DNA of 49,667 nucleotides from Gemmatimonadota bacterium (GTDB taxonomy: Bacteria > Gemmatimonadota > Gemmatimonadetes > Gemmatimonadales > Gemmatimonadaceae), in the NCBI GenBank assembly GCA_947461225.1, contig CANHJV010000006.1, positions 1-49,667 on the forward strand, in the 5' to 3' direction. Shown piece by piece: positions 30,710 through 40,806 of the stretch. Both the position numbers and the translations under genes were made by a program. How positions within the stretch are numbered: position 1 is the stretch's first letter; each line of letters begins with the position of its first letter. Under the pieces are notes generated by a model. It was not told where the DNA came from. It saw nothing but the letters and a program-made list of their open reading frames with translations, and did not search any database.

Positions 30710-30714
30710 GATCC

Positions 30715-31359
30715 ATGGCCGAACTGGCTCGCACGAAACTGACGTCACAGCACACCCCCGCGGTGCCGGTGCGCGAGCATCTGCGCAGCCTCGAGGATGG
30801 CGATGTGGTGTCGGCGTTCCTCGGTGGCGAGGAACGCGCCTTCGAAGAGCTCGTCGACCGGTATCAGGGTCGGCTGCTGAACTTCGTCTACCGCACGATC
30901 GGTGACCGCGACCGCGCTGAGGATCTGGTGCAGGAAGTGTTCATCCGCGTCTACCGCCATATCGGACGCTTCGATCGCTCGAAGAAGTTCTCGACCTGGA
31001 TTTACACGATCGCCTCAAACCTCGCGAAGAACGAACTGCGCAACCGCTCGCGCAATCCGCTGGTGCTCTTTCAGACGATCAAGGCCAAGTTCGAGGACGA
31101 GGATCGCCCGCTCCAGTTCGAGGACGTGCACACACGCCCTGACGACCTGTTCCGGAAACGGCACTTGAAAGAGATGGTGGAGCAGTCGGTGGGTCAGCTG
31201 CCGGCGCATCACCGTGAGGTGTTCGTGCTGCGTGAGCTGGAAGGCAAGTCGTACGAGGAAATCGCCGAGATCACCGGGGTGAACCTCGGCACGGTGAAGT
31301 CGCGCCTCAACCGCGCACGCACGGCATTTGCCGACATCATCGCGCCATTGGTGCGCTAG
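30715..31359 (+). CDS. ECF-type RNA polymerase sigma factor
   Basis: ORF 30568-31359; start MAELARTKL at 30715 with SD ggcggagga. YRTIGDRDRAEDLVQEVFIRVYRHIGRFDRSKKFSTWIYTIASNLAKNELRNRSR; sigma4 REVFVLRELEGKSYEEIAEITGVNLGTVKSRLNRAR. Confidence 0.94.
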   Translation: MAELARTKLTSQHTPAVPVREHLRSLEDGDVVSAFLGGEERAFEELVDRYQGRLLNFVYRTIGDRDRAEDLVQEVFIRVYRHIGRFDRSKKFSTWIYTIASNLAKNELRNRSRNPLVLFQTIKAKFEDEDRPLQFEDVHTRPDDLFRKRHLKEMVEQSVGQLPAHHREVFVLRELEGKSYEEIAEITGVNLGTVKSRLNRARTAFADIIAPLVR

Positions 31360-31382
31360 AGAAACGTCGATGGAGACGCGGT

Positions 31383-31420
31383 ATCACCCCCCGCCCGGGA
31401 TTGCCTTGGCGGGGGGTGAT
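31383..31420 (+). terminator. Strong hairpin between sigma and anti-sigma genes
   Basis: atcaccccccgcc / ggcggggggtgat, 13-bp perfect stem, 23 nt after the sigma stop. Confidence 0.65.
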
Positions 31421-31555
31421 GCGTTTGGATACAGACTGAGCCGTATTTCCGGACCGCGGAACCGCACCCAATGCCACGGGTATGCTGCCGTGCGATCGTC
31501 AAACCGGCGGCTGGCGCCTGGGCGATGTCTCCTTACACGAGTCACTAGCGTACCG

Positions 31556-32146
31556 ATGGACTGCAAGCGCTTCCGAAAGCAGCACTTGGCGTATCTGGAT
31601 GACACGCTGCCTGGCGACGAGATGGCCGCCGCGCAGCATCATGTGATGGTGTGCGACGGCTGCGCCGCGCACGACACCCTGGTGCGTCGGTCCCTCATGG
31701 TCGCGCGCAGTATGCCCACGCTCGAACCCAGCGCGGACTTTCAGGCTCGGCTTCGTGCCCGCCTGGCCGAATGCCGCGAGGAGTGCCGCGACGAACGCAC
31801 CGCGATGGCCTCCCGGACGGCCCTGCTGGACGCACCGCGGTCGGCTGCCTCCCGGTTGGCAGCCTCGCGGAACTCGCGAGTGGTGATGGCCGTGGCGGCC
31901 AGCGCGATGCTTGGCGCGTTCGTCTGGCAGGGGTGGAGCGCCGCGACGGCCCCGGCGCTGTCGATCCAGCCGGTGAGCGCCTCCCAGCCGACGATGCCGA
32001 CGCCGGCTTCGTACATCACGCCCGAATTGATGCAGGCGATGGCAACCGGCAATCCGGTCTGGCCGGCGGCCATGATCATCGAGGACGCTCCCACGCATTT
32101 CGTGGGCGGCGACTTCACGCTGGCAACCTTCGCCGAATTGCGCTGA
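31556..32146 (+). CDS. Zinc-finger anti-sigma factor-like membrane protein
   Basis: Start MDCKRFRKQHLAYLDDTLPGDEMAAAQHHVMVCDGCAAHDTLVRRS (HxxxCxxC ZAS motif), one TM segment (VVMAVAASAMLGAFVW). Confidence 0.82.
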   Translation: MDCKRFRKQHLAYLDDTLPGDEMAAAQHHVMVCDGCAAHDTLVRRSLMVARSMPTLEPSADFQARLRARLAECREECRDERTAMASRTALLDAPRSAASRLAASRNSRVVMAVAASAMLGAFVWQGWSAATAPALSIQPVSASQPTMPTPASYITPELMQAMATGNPVWPAAMIIEDAPTHFVGGDFTLATFAELR

Positions 32147-32177
32147 AGTTCGACGGGCGGTCCCTTATCTTGATGGG

Positions 32178-33254
32178 ATGGCCAAGGAATCGTCGCCCCT
32201 CCGCGTCGTGCAAGCCGCGATTCAGTCGCGCAGCTTCGCGCCTGTGTACTACCTGCACGGCGACGACGATTATTTGAAGGACGGCGCGGTGCGCGATCTG
32301 CTCGAGGCGTCGATCGACCCGAGCACGCGCGACTTCAACTGCGAGATCCGTCGTGCCAGCGAGCTCGACGCCGAAGCGGTCAGCAGCCTACTGTCCACGC
32401 CGCCGATGCTCGCCGAGAAGCGCGCGGTGGTCTTCCGCGATGTGACCGCGCTCAAGAAAGCGGCGCGACAGCAGCTCGACAAATATCTCAAGCGCCCGGC
32501 CAGCGACACGCTGCTGCTGCTGGTGAGTCCCGCCGGCACGAAGGTCGACGCGGCGATTGCCGCCGCCTCGGAGTCGCTCGAGTTTGCACCACTCACGCCT
32601 GAGCGCGTCCGTCGCTGGATCGCACATCATGCTACGACGGTGCTGGCGGTGAACATTGCCGACGATGCCGCGCAGTTGCTGCAGCAGGCGGTGGGCAACG
32701 ATCTGCATCAGCTGGCGTCGGAGCTCGACAAGTGCGCGAGCTACGCGATCGGCGTCGATCGCGACGTCCGTGCCACGATCGATGTGGACATGGTGTCGGC
32801 GGTGGTCGGCATTCGGCGTGGCGAAACGGTAACCGATCTACTCGATGCCGTGGCGCGACATGACGCCGCGGCGGCGGTGCCGTTGGTGGCCCACGTGCTC
32901 GGACAGCCGAAAGTCACGGCGGTGCAAGTCGTGATGATGCTGAGCACGCAGGCGTTCGCCCTCTCGTTCGGGCGCGCTCGGCGTGATGCCGGGATTCCCA
33001 CCAATCGGTTGCCGCAGGAGTTCTTCGCGTTCCTCAAGGAGACCGGCGGGTATCCCGGCCGGCCGTGGAGCGAAGCCTCGTCGGCGTGGACCAAGGTCAC
33101 CGAGCAGTGGAGTGCGGCAGCGTGTGAGCAGGCACTCGTGTTGTTGCTGGAAGCGGATATCGCGCTCAAGGAAACGACGGTCTCGAATGCGGAGCAGATC
33201 CTGATGTCACTCGTGCTCGGCCTCTGTGCCACGCGCCGCCGGAAGGCCGCATGA
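32178..33254 (+). CDS. holA: DNA polymerase III subunit delta
   Basis: 358 aa; FAPVYYLHGDDDYLKDGAVRDLLEA...TPPMLAEKRAVVFRDV...LASELDKCASYA. Confidence 0.92.
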   Translation: MAKESSPLRVVQAAIQSRSFAPVYYLHGDDDYLKDGAVRDLLEASIDPSTRDFNCEIRRASELDAEAVSSLLSTPPMLAEKRAVVFRDVTALKKAARQQLDKYLKRPASDTLLLLVSPAGTKVDAAIAAASESLEFAPLTPERVRRWIAHHATTVLAVNIADDAAQLLQQAVGNDLHQLASELDKCASYAIGVDRDVRATIDVDMVSAVVGIRRGETVTDLLDAVARHDAAAAVPLVAHVLGQPKVTAVQVVMMLSTQAFALSFGRARRDAGIPTNRLPQEFFAFLKETGGYPGRPWSEASSAWTKVTEQWSAAACEQALVLLLEADIALKETTVSNAEQILMSLVLGLCATRRRKAA

Positions 33255-34129
33255 CGCCTCGCCCGCTACTGACGATGGCGGCCGCCGGGTGCGCCGCGCT
33301 GGTGTTGCTCGCCCCCATGGTGTCGGCGCAGGTCACACCGGCGGTGGAGCGGACCACCGCGCGCGCCCGCTCGATGGTGGACGGCGGTGATGGTGCCGCG
33401 GCGCGCACGCTGATGGATTCGCTCGCTGGTGCCGTACCGGCGGGCACGTTCGACTTTGCCGAAGCGCTGTACTGGCGCGCGGTGCTCGCCGAACGCATCG
33501 GTGACGCGGAGCGCGACTGGAAGCGACTGGTGATCGATGTGCCGTTGTCGCCGCGTGCCCCTGACGCGCTGGTTCGGTTGGGTGAGCTGGACATGCTGCG
33601 CGGACATCCGGCCGATGCGCGTGTGTATTTCACGCGCCTGCTGCGCGACTTCCCGAGCGGTGTCTATCGCGCGAAAGGGCTGCTGTGGCTCACGCGCAGC
33701 TACTTCGACGAGCGCAACATGACGGGTGGCTGCCGTGCGCTCGATTCGTTGCGCGGCGTCGAGATCCCGGACGGTGAATTGCGGTTGCAGTCGGACGAAC
33801 TGCAGCGCCGGTGTACGAGCACGAATGCGAACAGTGCACCGGGGGCCGTCGAGAAACCCGTGGCGTCCGCGAAGTCGGTGCCGTCCAAAAAGCCGATGAC
33901 GGGATCGGGACGCTATTCGGTGCAGCTGGCGGCGTATGACACGCGCGCCGAAGCCACCGATGCCGTGCAGGGATTCGCGACGCGCGATATCGATGCGCGC
34001 ATCGACGGCGAGCAGAAGCCATTCCGTGTGCGTGTGGGCTACTATGCCACGCGCGCCGAGGCGACCAATGCGCTGAACCGGTTGAAGAAACTCGGACTGG
34101 ACGGCTTCGTGGCGGAGCGCGCGCCGTGA
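33251..34129 (+). CDS. SPOR-domain tetratricopeptide-like secreted protein
   Basis: 292 aa; signal peptide; C-terminal YSVQLAAYDTRAEATDAVQGF...FRVRVGYYATRAEATNALNRLKKLGLDGFV. Confidence 0.85.
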   Translation: MTPRPLLTMAAAGCAALVLLAPMVSAQVTPAVERTTARARSMVDGGDGAAARTLMDSLAGAVPAGTFDFAEALYWRAVLAERIGDAERDWKRLVIDVPLSPRAPDALVRLGELDMLRGHPADARVYFTRLLRDFPSGVYRAKGLLWLTRSYFDERNMTGGCRALDSLRGVEIPDGELRLQSDELQRRCTSTNANSAPGAVEKPVASAKSVPSKKPMTGSGRYSVQLAAYDTRAEATDAVQGFATRDIDARIDGEQKPFRVRVGYYATRAEATNALNRLKKLGLDGFVAERAP

Positions 34130-36855
34130 GTGGTGCGGCCACTCCGCTGATGCAGCAGTATCGGGAGATCAAGTCGCGTCATCAGGATGCGATTTTGTTT
34201 TTCCGCATGGGCGATTTCTACGAGATGTTCTACGACGACGCCGAAACGGCGTCGCGGGCAATTGGCCTCACGCTGACGTCGCGCAACAACGGCGGGGCGG
34301 CGGAAGTGCCCCTGGCGGGCATTCCGGTGAAGGCGGCCGCGGAGTATCTGCGCCGCTTGGTGGGGCAAGGCTTCCGGGTCGCCATCTGCGAGCAGGTGGA
34401 AGACCCGAAGTTTGCCAAGGGCCTCGTGAAGCGCGAAGTGGTGGAGACGATTACCCCCGGCGCCGTGTTCGCCGATGATCTGCTCGACGGCGCGCGGGCG
34501 AATTACGTGTGCGCCATCGCGACCGGTCGCGACACCTCGCGCGACGGATCACGCGAACAGATCGGCATCGCGGCGGCTGATCTGTCCACCGGTGAGTGGC
34601 GTCTGTTTCTGGTCACGCCGATGGATGCACCGGCCGTGCTGGCGCGATTGGCGCCGCGCGAACTGCTGGTGGTGCGTGGTGCGTCGCACCCCGAGCTGGC
34701 GGCGGCGATGACGGCCGTGGACAACGTGCTGGTGACCGAGCGCGAAGGGTGGGAATTCGACGCGCAGTTGGCGGGCGATGAACTGGCGCGCCAGTTCGAT
34801 GTCCGATCGCTGGAAGGCTTCGGCCTGGGGAGCGACGACGTAGGCGCGATCGGCGCCGCGGGTGCGCTGTTGCGCTACCTGCGTGAACTGCAGCCGGGCG
34901 GATTGCCGCACCTCGCGCGTCCGGTGGTGGAGCGTCCGGGCGGTGTCATGCCGCTCGACGAGATGACGCGTCGCAATCTCGAGTTGGTGGAGTCGCTGCG
35001 CGGTGGGGAGCTGGCGGGCACGCTGCTGTCGGTGCTCGATCGCACGACCACGCCCATGGGGCAGCGCATGCTGCGGCAGTGGTTGCTGGCCCCCTTGCTC
35101 GAGCGCGGTGCGATCGAAATGCGTCTCGATGCCGTGACGGTGCTGGTGCGCGATCCGGTCGGGCGCGCCAGCGCGCGCGAGGCGCTCGACGGCGTACGTG
35201 ACGTGGAGCGCCTGGCCAGCAAAGCGGCGGCCGGCCGAGCCACCCCACGGGAACTGCGCGCCCTCGGCGATTCCTTAGCGCGATTGCCGCAGGTCGCACA
35301 TGCCGTACGCGCCGTGCTGGCACACGCCACCCAGGGCAATGCGAGCGGTGGGCTGCTCACGGCCATGCTTGATGACTGGGATGACGGTCGTGACTGCGCC
35401 GAACGGCTCACGACGATGCTGGTGGAACGTCCACCGCTCATGATCGGCGAGGAAGACACGATCGCGCCGGGCATGGATGCCGATCTGGATGAGCTGCGCG
35501 CGCTGCGCGACGGCGGCAAGGACGCGATCGCGACGATCCAGTCACAGGAGCGCGCACGCACTGGCATCCACTCGCTCAAGGTTGGGTACAATCGCGTCTT
35601 CGGGTATTTCCTCGAGATCTCCAACGCCAACAAGCATCTGGTACCCGATGACTATCAGCGACGTCAGACGCTGACGGGGGCCGAACGGTACGTGACGCCG
35701 GCGCTCAAGGAGTACGAAGAGAAAGTGCTCAGCGCGGCCGATCGCATCGAGACGCGCGAGCGCGAACTGTTCGAGGCGTTGCGGCGCGATGCGGGCGCGG
35801 CGATCCGTCGGTGGCAGCAGGTGGCGCGCCGAGTGGCGACGATCGACGTGCTCACGGCCTTCGCTGACGTGGCGGAGCGCGAACAGTACGTGCGGCCGGA
35901 GCTGAACGACGGCTTCGACATGGAGATCGTGGCGGGACGTCATCCGGTGGTGGAGCGGATGATGGCGCGGGAGAAGTTCATTCCGAACGATCTCGTGCTG
36001 CGTGAGGACGGTCAGATGATCGTGCTCACCGGTCCGAACATGGCAGGCAAGAGTACGATCCTGCGACAGGTTGGCCTGATCCAGCTCATGGCGCAGGTCG
36101 GCGCGTATGTGCCCGCCCGTCGGGCCAAGCTGCCGATCGTGGACCGCTTGTTCACGCGCGTGGGTGCCAGCGACAATCTGGTGCGTGGACAGTCCACGTT
36201 CATGGTGGAGATGAGCGAGACGAGCGCGATTCTCCACACGGCGACCAAGCGCTCGTTGGTGCTGCTCGACGAAATCGGTCGCGGCACGAGCACGTACGAC
36301 GGTGTGTCGATCGCCTGGAGCGTGAGCGAACACCTGCATGATGCGATCGGGTGCAAGACGGTGTTCGCCACCCACTATCACGAGCTCACGCAGCTGGCGA
36401 GCGAGCTCACCGGCGTGCGCAATTTCACAGTGGCGGTGCGCGAAGTGGGCGATCAGGTGCTGTTCCTGCACCGGCTCATTCCTGGTGGGGCGGATCGGTC
36501 GTATGGCATCGAGGTGGGACGCCTGGCGGGATTGCCGGCCGCGGTGATCGCGCGCGCCAAGGAGGTGCTGGCGCTGCTCGAGGGTGAAGGCGAACAGATG
36601 GCGGCACGACTGACGGCCGATGGGTTGACGGCGCCGAAGAGCGTGTCGCGAAAGGGGCCGCGCATGAAGCATGCGGGCGCACCGACGCCGCAGCTCGGTT
36701 TCTTCGGCGAGGCCTCCGCCTCTGCGCCGGCGCCAGCGCCGGATCCGGCGCTGACCCGCCTGGCCGATGCCGTGGGTGCGCTCGAGCCCGATCAGATGAC
36801 GCCGATGCAAGCACTCACCGCGCTGGCCTCGCTGAAGCAGTCGCTCAGTGACTGA
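34126..36855 (+). CDS. mutS: DNA mismatch repair protein MutS
   Basis: 909 aa; TPLMQQYREIKSRHQDAILFFRMGDFYEMFYDDA, LTGPNMAGKSTILRQVGLIQLMAQVGAYVPA, STFMVEMSETSAILHTAT, LLDEIGRGTSTYDGVSIAW. Confidence 0.98.
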   Translation: MSGAATPLMQQYREIKSRHQDAILFFRMGDFYEMFYDDAETASRAIGLTLTSRNNGGAAEVPLAGIPVKAAAEYLRRLVGQGFRVAICEQVEDPKFAKGLVKREVVETITPGAVFADDLLDGARANYVCAIATGRDTSRDGSREQIGIAAADLSTGEWRLFLVTPMDAPAVLARLAPRELLVVRGASHPELAAAMTAVDNVLVTEREGWEFDAQLAGDELARQFDVRSLEGFGLGSDDVGAIGAAGALLRYLRELQPGGLPHLARPVVERPGGVMPLDEMTRRNLELVESLRGGELAGTLLSVLDRTTTPMGQRMLRQWLLAPLLERGAIEMRLDAVTVLVRDPVGRASAREALDGVRDVERLASKAAAGRATPRELRALGDSLARLPQVAHAVRAVLAHATQGNASGGLLTAMLDDWDDGRDCAERLTTMLVERPPLMIGEEDTIAPGMDADLDELRALRDGGKDAIATIQSQERARTGIHSLKVGYNRVFGYFLEISNANKHLVPDDYQRRQTLTGAERYVTPALKEYEEKVLSAADRIETRERELFEALRRDAGAAIRRWQQVARRVATIDVLTAFADVAEREQYVRPELNDGFDMEIVAGRHPVVERMMAREKFIPNDLVLREDGQMIVLTGPNMAGKSTILRQVGLIQLMAQVGAYVPARRAKLPIVDRLFTRVGASDNLVRGQSTFMVEMSETSAILHTATKRSLVLLDEIGRGTSTYDGVSIAWSVSEHLHDAIGCKTVFATHYHELTQLASELTGVRNFTVAVREVGDQVLFLHRLIPGGADRSYGIEVGRLAGLPAAVIARAKEVLALLEGEGEQMAARLTADGLTAPKSVSRKGPRMKHAGAPTPQLGFFGEASASAPAPAPDPALTRLADAVGALEPDQMTPMQALTALASLKQSLSD

Positions 36856-37411
36856 CATCATGCCACCGAAGAAGCCCACGAAAGCTGAGCTGGCCGCGGC
36901 GGTCCACCTGCTGGTCCCGGATCTGGTCGCGCCCGGACTGCGGGTGTTGTTCTGCGGCATCAACCCGGGGCTCTACACGGCGGCGATCGGTCATCACTTC
37001 GGCCGGCCGGGCAATCGCTTCTGGCCCGCGCTGCACGGGGCCGGCTTCACACCACGGCTGTTCGCGCCGTGGGAGGAGCGGGAGCTGCTGCCGCTGGGCA
37101 TCGGCATCACCAACATGGTGGAGCGCACGACCGCCACGGCGGCGGAACTCAGCCCCGAGGAATACGTAGCGGGCGGTCAGCGGCTGCATAGGTTGGTGGA
37201 AGCACAACAGCCGCGCGTGGTGGCGTTTCTGGGGATTGGCGCGTACCGCACGGCATTCGGACGTCCCAAAGCCACGCTGGGCTTGCAGGACGAGCGGCTC
37301 GTGAACTCGGCGTTGTGGGTATTACCGAGTCCGAGCGGCTTGAACGCGAATCACCAGCTGGCAGATCTCGTGGCGTTGCTGCGGGCGCTGCGCGAGTGGG
37401 TAGACGGATAG
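36848..37411 (+). CDS. mug: Mismatch-specific (G/U) uracil-DNA glycosylase
   Basis: 187 aa; LRVLFCGINPGLYTAAIGHHFGRPGNRFWPALHGAGFTPR, VLPSPSGLNANH. Confidence 0.92.
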   Translation: MTDIMPPKKPTKAELAAAVHLLVPDLVAPGLRVLFCGINPGLYTAAIGHHFGRPGNRFWPALHGAGFTPRLFAPWEERELLPLGIGITNMVERTTATAAELSPEEYVAGGQRLHRLVEAQQPRVVAFLGIGAYRTAFGRPKATLGLQDERLVNSALWVLPSPSGLNANHQLADLVALLRALREWVDG

Positions 37412-37484
37412 CGCCGTCCTGTTTCCGTTGGTATCCGTGTGTGTACGTGGTATCCGTTGTTCTCACCCTGCTGCAACCCGACCG

Positions 37485-38348
37485 ATGGCACTTCTCTCCA
37501 GCATGCGACGCTCGCGGACGGCATCGGCCGTCATTCTGCTTGGCACCGTAGCCTTCGTGTCCACCGCCGGTGCCTTCGGCGCCTGCGGCGGAGATCGCGG
37601 CGCGGCCAGTGCCGCCAGTGGCGATACGACGAGCACCGTGACTGCACGCACCCCGACCTACAGCTTCGAGGTCGTGCAGAGTTACCCGCACGATCCGACG
37701 GCGTTTACGCAGGGATTGGTGTGGCATGAGAACCGGCTGTTCGAAAGCACCGGTCAGGTCGGCACGTCGAACATTCGCGAAGTCGAGCTGAACACCGGTC
37801 GCGTGCTCCGGCAGCAGGATCTCGAAGCGCCGCACTTCGGGGAAGGCATCGTGCTGCTAGGTCAGCAGCTGTTCCAGATCACGTGGACGACCGGCAAGGC
37901 GTTCGTGTATGACTGGAAGACCTTCAAGCGCACCGGCCAGTTCACGTACGACGGCGAAGGGTGGGGACTCACCACCGACGGCACGGCCATCATCATGAGC
38001 AACGGCACGTCATCGATCGTGTGGCGCGATCCGGCCACGTTCGCCGTACAGAAGACGATCACCGTGACCGACCATGGCACCCCGGTGTCGCAGCTCAATG
38101 AGCTGGAATGGGTGAAGGGCGAGATCTGGGCCAATATCTGGCAGAGTGAGCAGATCGCCCGCATCGATCCCGCCACCGGCAACGTGACAGGATGGATCGA
38201 CCTGAAGGGGATCCTGCCCGCGATCGATCGCACCGGCAGCGAAGATGTCATGAACGGCATCGCCTACGATGCCGCCCGCGACCGCCTGTTCGTGACCGGG
38301 AAGCTGTGGGCGAAACTCTACGAGATCACGCTCAAGCAGCGCTCGTAA
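37485..38348 (+). CDS. Glutaminyl-peptide cyclotransferase (plant-type/bacterial QC)
   Basis: ORF 37428-38348; YPHDPTAFTQGLVW, LFESTGQVGTSNIREVEL, LNELEWVKGEIWANIWQSEQIARIDPATG, NGIAYDAARDRLFVTGKLW. Confidence 0.93.
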   Translation: MALLSSMRRSRTASAVILLGTVAFVSTAGAFGACGGDRGAASAASGDTTSTVTARTPTYSFEVVQSYPHDPTAFTQGLVWHENRLFESTGQVGTSNIREVELNTGRVLRQQDLEAPHFGEGIVLLGQQLFQITWTTGKAFVYDWKTFKRTGQFTYDGEGWGLTTDGTAIIMSNGTSSIVWRDPATFAVQKTITVTDHGTPVSQLNELEWVKGEIWANIWQSEQIARIDPATGNVTGWIDLKGILPAIDRTGSEDVMNGIAYDAARDRLFVTGKLWAKLYEITLKQRS

Positions 38349-38379
38349 CGCGACGCCGCGCCGCGTCAGCGTCGTCGCG

Positions 38380-40806
38380 TCAGCGCAACCGCACCAGCGC
38401 GTACTTGAGCGTGCTGGGCGGCAGCGCGCCGTTCGACGATACCGTGATCACGGCACTGCGTCCGGCCGGAATGCCGAAGCGGACGAATGAACTCGTGCCG
38501 CCCGCGAGCAGCACGCGCTGCGGTGAGCCGGACAGCAGCGAGCGCGTGGCGATGGGATACACCCCAAGCGCCGTGCCCCCGGAGAAGCGCAGCCCCGGAT
38601 AGATGCTGCGGAAATTCCACGACGGCATGATGTAGCTCTGCGACAACGCCGCCGTTGTGGCCGGCGAGAAGTCGTCGGCAATGAGCGATACCGACCAGTC
38701 GCGCAGATAGTCGGCGAACTGGCCGCCCGAGAGCACATTCTGCAGATTGGCCACGCCCGTCGTGTTGGAATTCACGAGTGAGCGCAGGAATGGTGCTTCG
38801 CCATCGGCGCCCTGACGGCCGGCGGCGTAGCGCAGGAAATTCCAGATCGCCCCACGCGTGGCCAGCGAATCGTTGGGCGCGTACGGCGAGTTCACTTCGG
38901 GCGCGATGAGATAGCTGTAAAAGCGCGAGAAGTTCTGCGACGCATAATTGCGGAACTGATCCGAGCGCGTGGCGTTTCCCGCCACGTCGGTGAGGCCGAG
39001 ATTCTGTCGCGACGTGACGTTGGCGATGCGGAAGTACAGCAGCTCCTCGGCCAGGTGCGACAGGCCTTCGTCCAGCCAGGTCTCCTCATTGGGCCGCGCA
39101 CCGGTGTTCACATAGAGGCGGCGCGATGAGTTGATCAAGTGCTGCAACTCGTGCGCGATCGTCGTGAGATTCAGCAGCGTCACTTCATCCTTCGTGCGCT
39201 TGTTCGAATTCACCGTGCCGTTGGGATCGGGCGCGAGCAGATAGAACATCTCCGCTTCATTCGACGCGGCGCAGGCGGCGAGGCCGTTTCTGGCCGTCTT
39301 CGGATACAGGTCGCGCGCGAAGAAGAATCCGCCAATCGTGTAGCCCGCGCTGGGCGGCGTGAGCGCGTTTACGGCGCGAGTGTACAACAGGATGATCTTG
39401 CCGTAGCTGCTGATGTTCGAGGGGGCCCCGAACGCCGTGGTGTCCATCGGAAAGACGAGCGTGTCGAACGTGGCGGCAATCGCCGCGTACTCGGTATCGG
39501 TGTAGCCGCCGGTGGGATTGTCGGTATCGCTGACGATGATCGACCTCGTCCCCACGGCGGCCACGCGCCCCGACTTCGTGTCGGCGTTGGAGCATGCCAC
39601 GTTCGCGTTCACGTTCAGGCGCAGCACGTCGCCCACTTTCGCCTCGGCCGCCGTGACGGCGTACGCGGTCCGCGACGGCGCGGTGCTCAACGGCGCAACG
39701 CGCGATGCCATCCAGTCGCGCGCGGTGCCAACCAGCGGTGTGAGTTCACGCTGTTCCATGGTACGCCGCGCCAGTTCGGCCGCGCGCACGGGGGACAACG
39801 CCGTAGATGCGGCATCGAACGCGTCGATGGACGCCGACACGGACGAGGAGACCGGCGCGAACGGATTGGTGAGGGCGGCGATGGTGGGACCGGTGCTGCC
39901 GAGCGCGATCACATCTACCGGGGACGATGTCCCGAACGAGGTAGCCGTCGAGACCAGCGTGAGCGCGTACTCGCCGCTGATGGCCGACGGCGAGGTGAGG
40001 CAGGTGGTGATGCTCGAGCTGCCAGCCGGTGGGATAAACACTTCGCCCAGGGCTAGCACGCGCGCGGTGAGCGGGCCGCACACGCTCGATCCCGTGGCCG
40101 AGATCGTCACCGGTACGGTGTCGGCGCGGCTGGAGGCCTCGGCTACCACGCGCGCGGTGCCGACGGCGACGGCGGTGACGAGTCCACTCGAGTTCACGGT
40201 GGCGAGCGTGGGATCCAGCGTGCTGTAGTTGATCGACTGGCCAACGATCGTGTTGCCGTACTGATCGCGCAGCGAGCCGCGCACCCGCACGGTGTCGGCC
40301 ACGTTCAGAAAGGCCGCTTCCGGAGACGCCACGAGGAGGGCCGCCGGTCCGGCGATCACCGTCGCGGTGAAGACCACCGGCGTGACGCCATTCACTTGCG
40401 CGGTCAGGCGTGCGGTGCCGGCGGTCGTGCCCAGCGTCCACACCGTGGTGGCGACACCGCGCGAGTCGGCGGTGGAGCGTGTGGGTGAGGCGGTTCCGGA
40501 GCCCGCACCCACGTCCCAGTCCACCCGCGCTCCCGAGATGGTCTTGCCGTCCTTATCGGTGACCACGACCGCGAGCGGCACGCTCAGCGCGGCGCCAACG
40601 ACGCCGGTCTGTGCGTTGCCGGCCTGTGTCGTGATGGCGGCCGCGACCGGTCCGGGGCCCGTGCTCTTTTCCCCCGAGCAGGCGCCCACGAGCAGCCAAG
40701 CGGCGCTGGCCAGCGCGAGCGTGGCGCGTCGCGTGGCGCGTCGCGTGGCGCGTGGCGCCGTGCGAGTGGACGCCGAACGATCAGAGAGAAGGCGAAACGA
40801 GAGCAT
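38380..40806 (-). CDS. Large lipoprotein with Big_1/Big_2-type Ig repeats and HExxH metallopeptidase-like region
   Basis: ORF 38380-40950, likely start MLSFRLLSDRS at 40806; lipobox LVGAC; VVVTDKDGKTISGARVDWDV, SLRDQYGNTIVGQSINYS, TIAHELQHLINSSRR. Confidence 0.88.
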   Translation of the reverse strand: MLSFRLLSDRSASTRTAPRATRRATRRATLALASAAWLLVGACSGEKSTGPGPVAAAITTQAGNAQTGVVGAALSVPLAVVVTDKDGKTISGARVDWDVGAGSGTASPTRSTADSRGVATTVWTLGTTAGTARLTAQVNGVTPVVFTATVIAGPAALLVASPEAAFLNVADTVRVRGSLRDQYGNTIVGQSINYSTLDPTLATVNSSGLVTAVAVGTARVVAEASSRADTVPVTISATGSSVCGPLTARVLALGEVFIPPAGSSSITTCLTSPSAISGEYALTLVSTATSFGTSSPVDVIALGSTGPTIAALTNPFAPVSSSVSASIDAFDAASTALSPVRAAELARRTMEQRELTPLVGTARDWMASRVAPLSTAPSRTAYAVTAAEAKVGDVLRLNVNANVACSNADTKSGRVAAVGTRSIIVSDTDNPTGGYTDTEYAAIAATFDTLVFPMDTTAFGAPSNISSYGKIILLYTRAVNALTPPSAGYTIGGFFFARDLYPKTARNGLAACAASNEAEMFYLLAPDPNGTVNSNKRTKDEVTLLNLTTIAHELQHLINSSRRLYVNTGARPNEETWLDEGLSHLAEELLYFRIANVTSRQNLGLTDVAGNATRSDQFRNYASQNFSRFYSYLIAPEVNSPYAPNDSLATRGAIWNFLRYAAGRQGADGEAPFLRSLVNSNTTGVANLQNVLSGGQFADYLRDWSVSLIADDFSPATTAALSQSYIMPSWNFRSIYPGLRFSGGTALGVYPIATRSLLSGSPQRVLLAGGTSSFVRFGIPAGRSAVITVSSNGALPPSTLKYALVRLR

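Noticed and set aside
35542-36963. 473-aa minus-strand ORF opposite mutS
   Set aside because: Shadow ORF rich in H/R/Q; MutS on plus strand is unambiguous.
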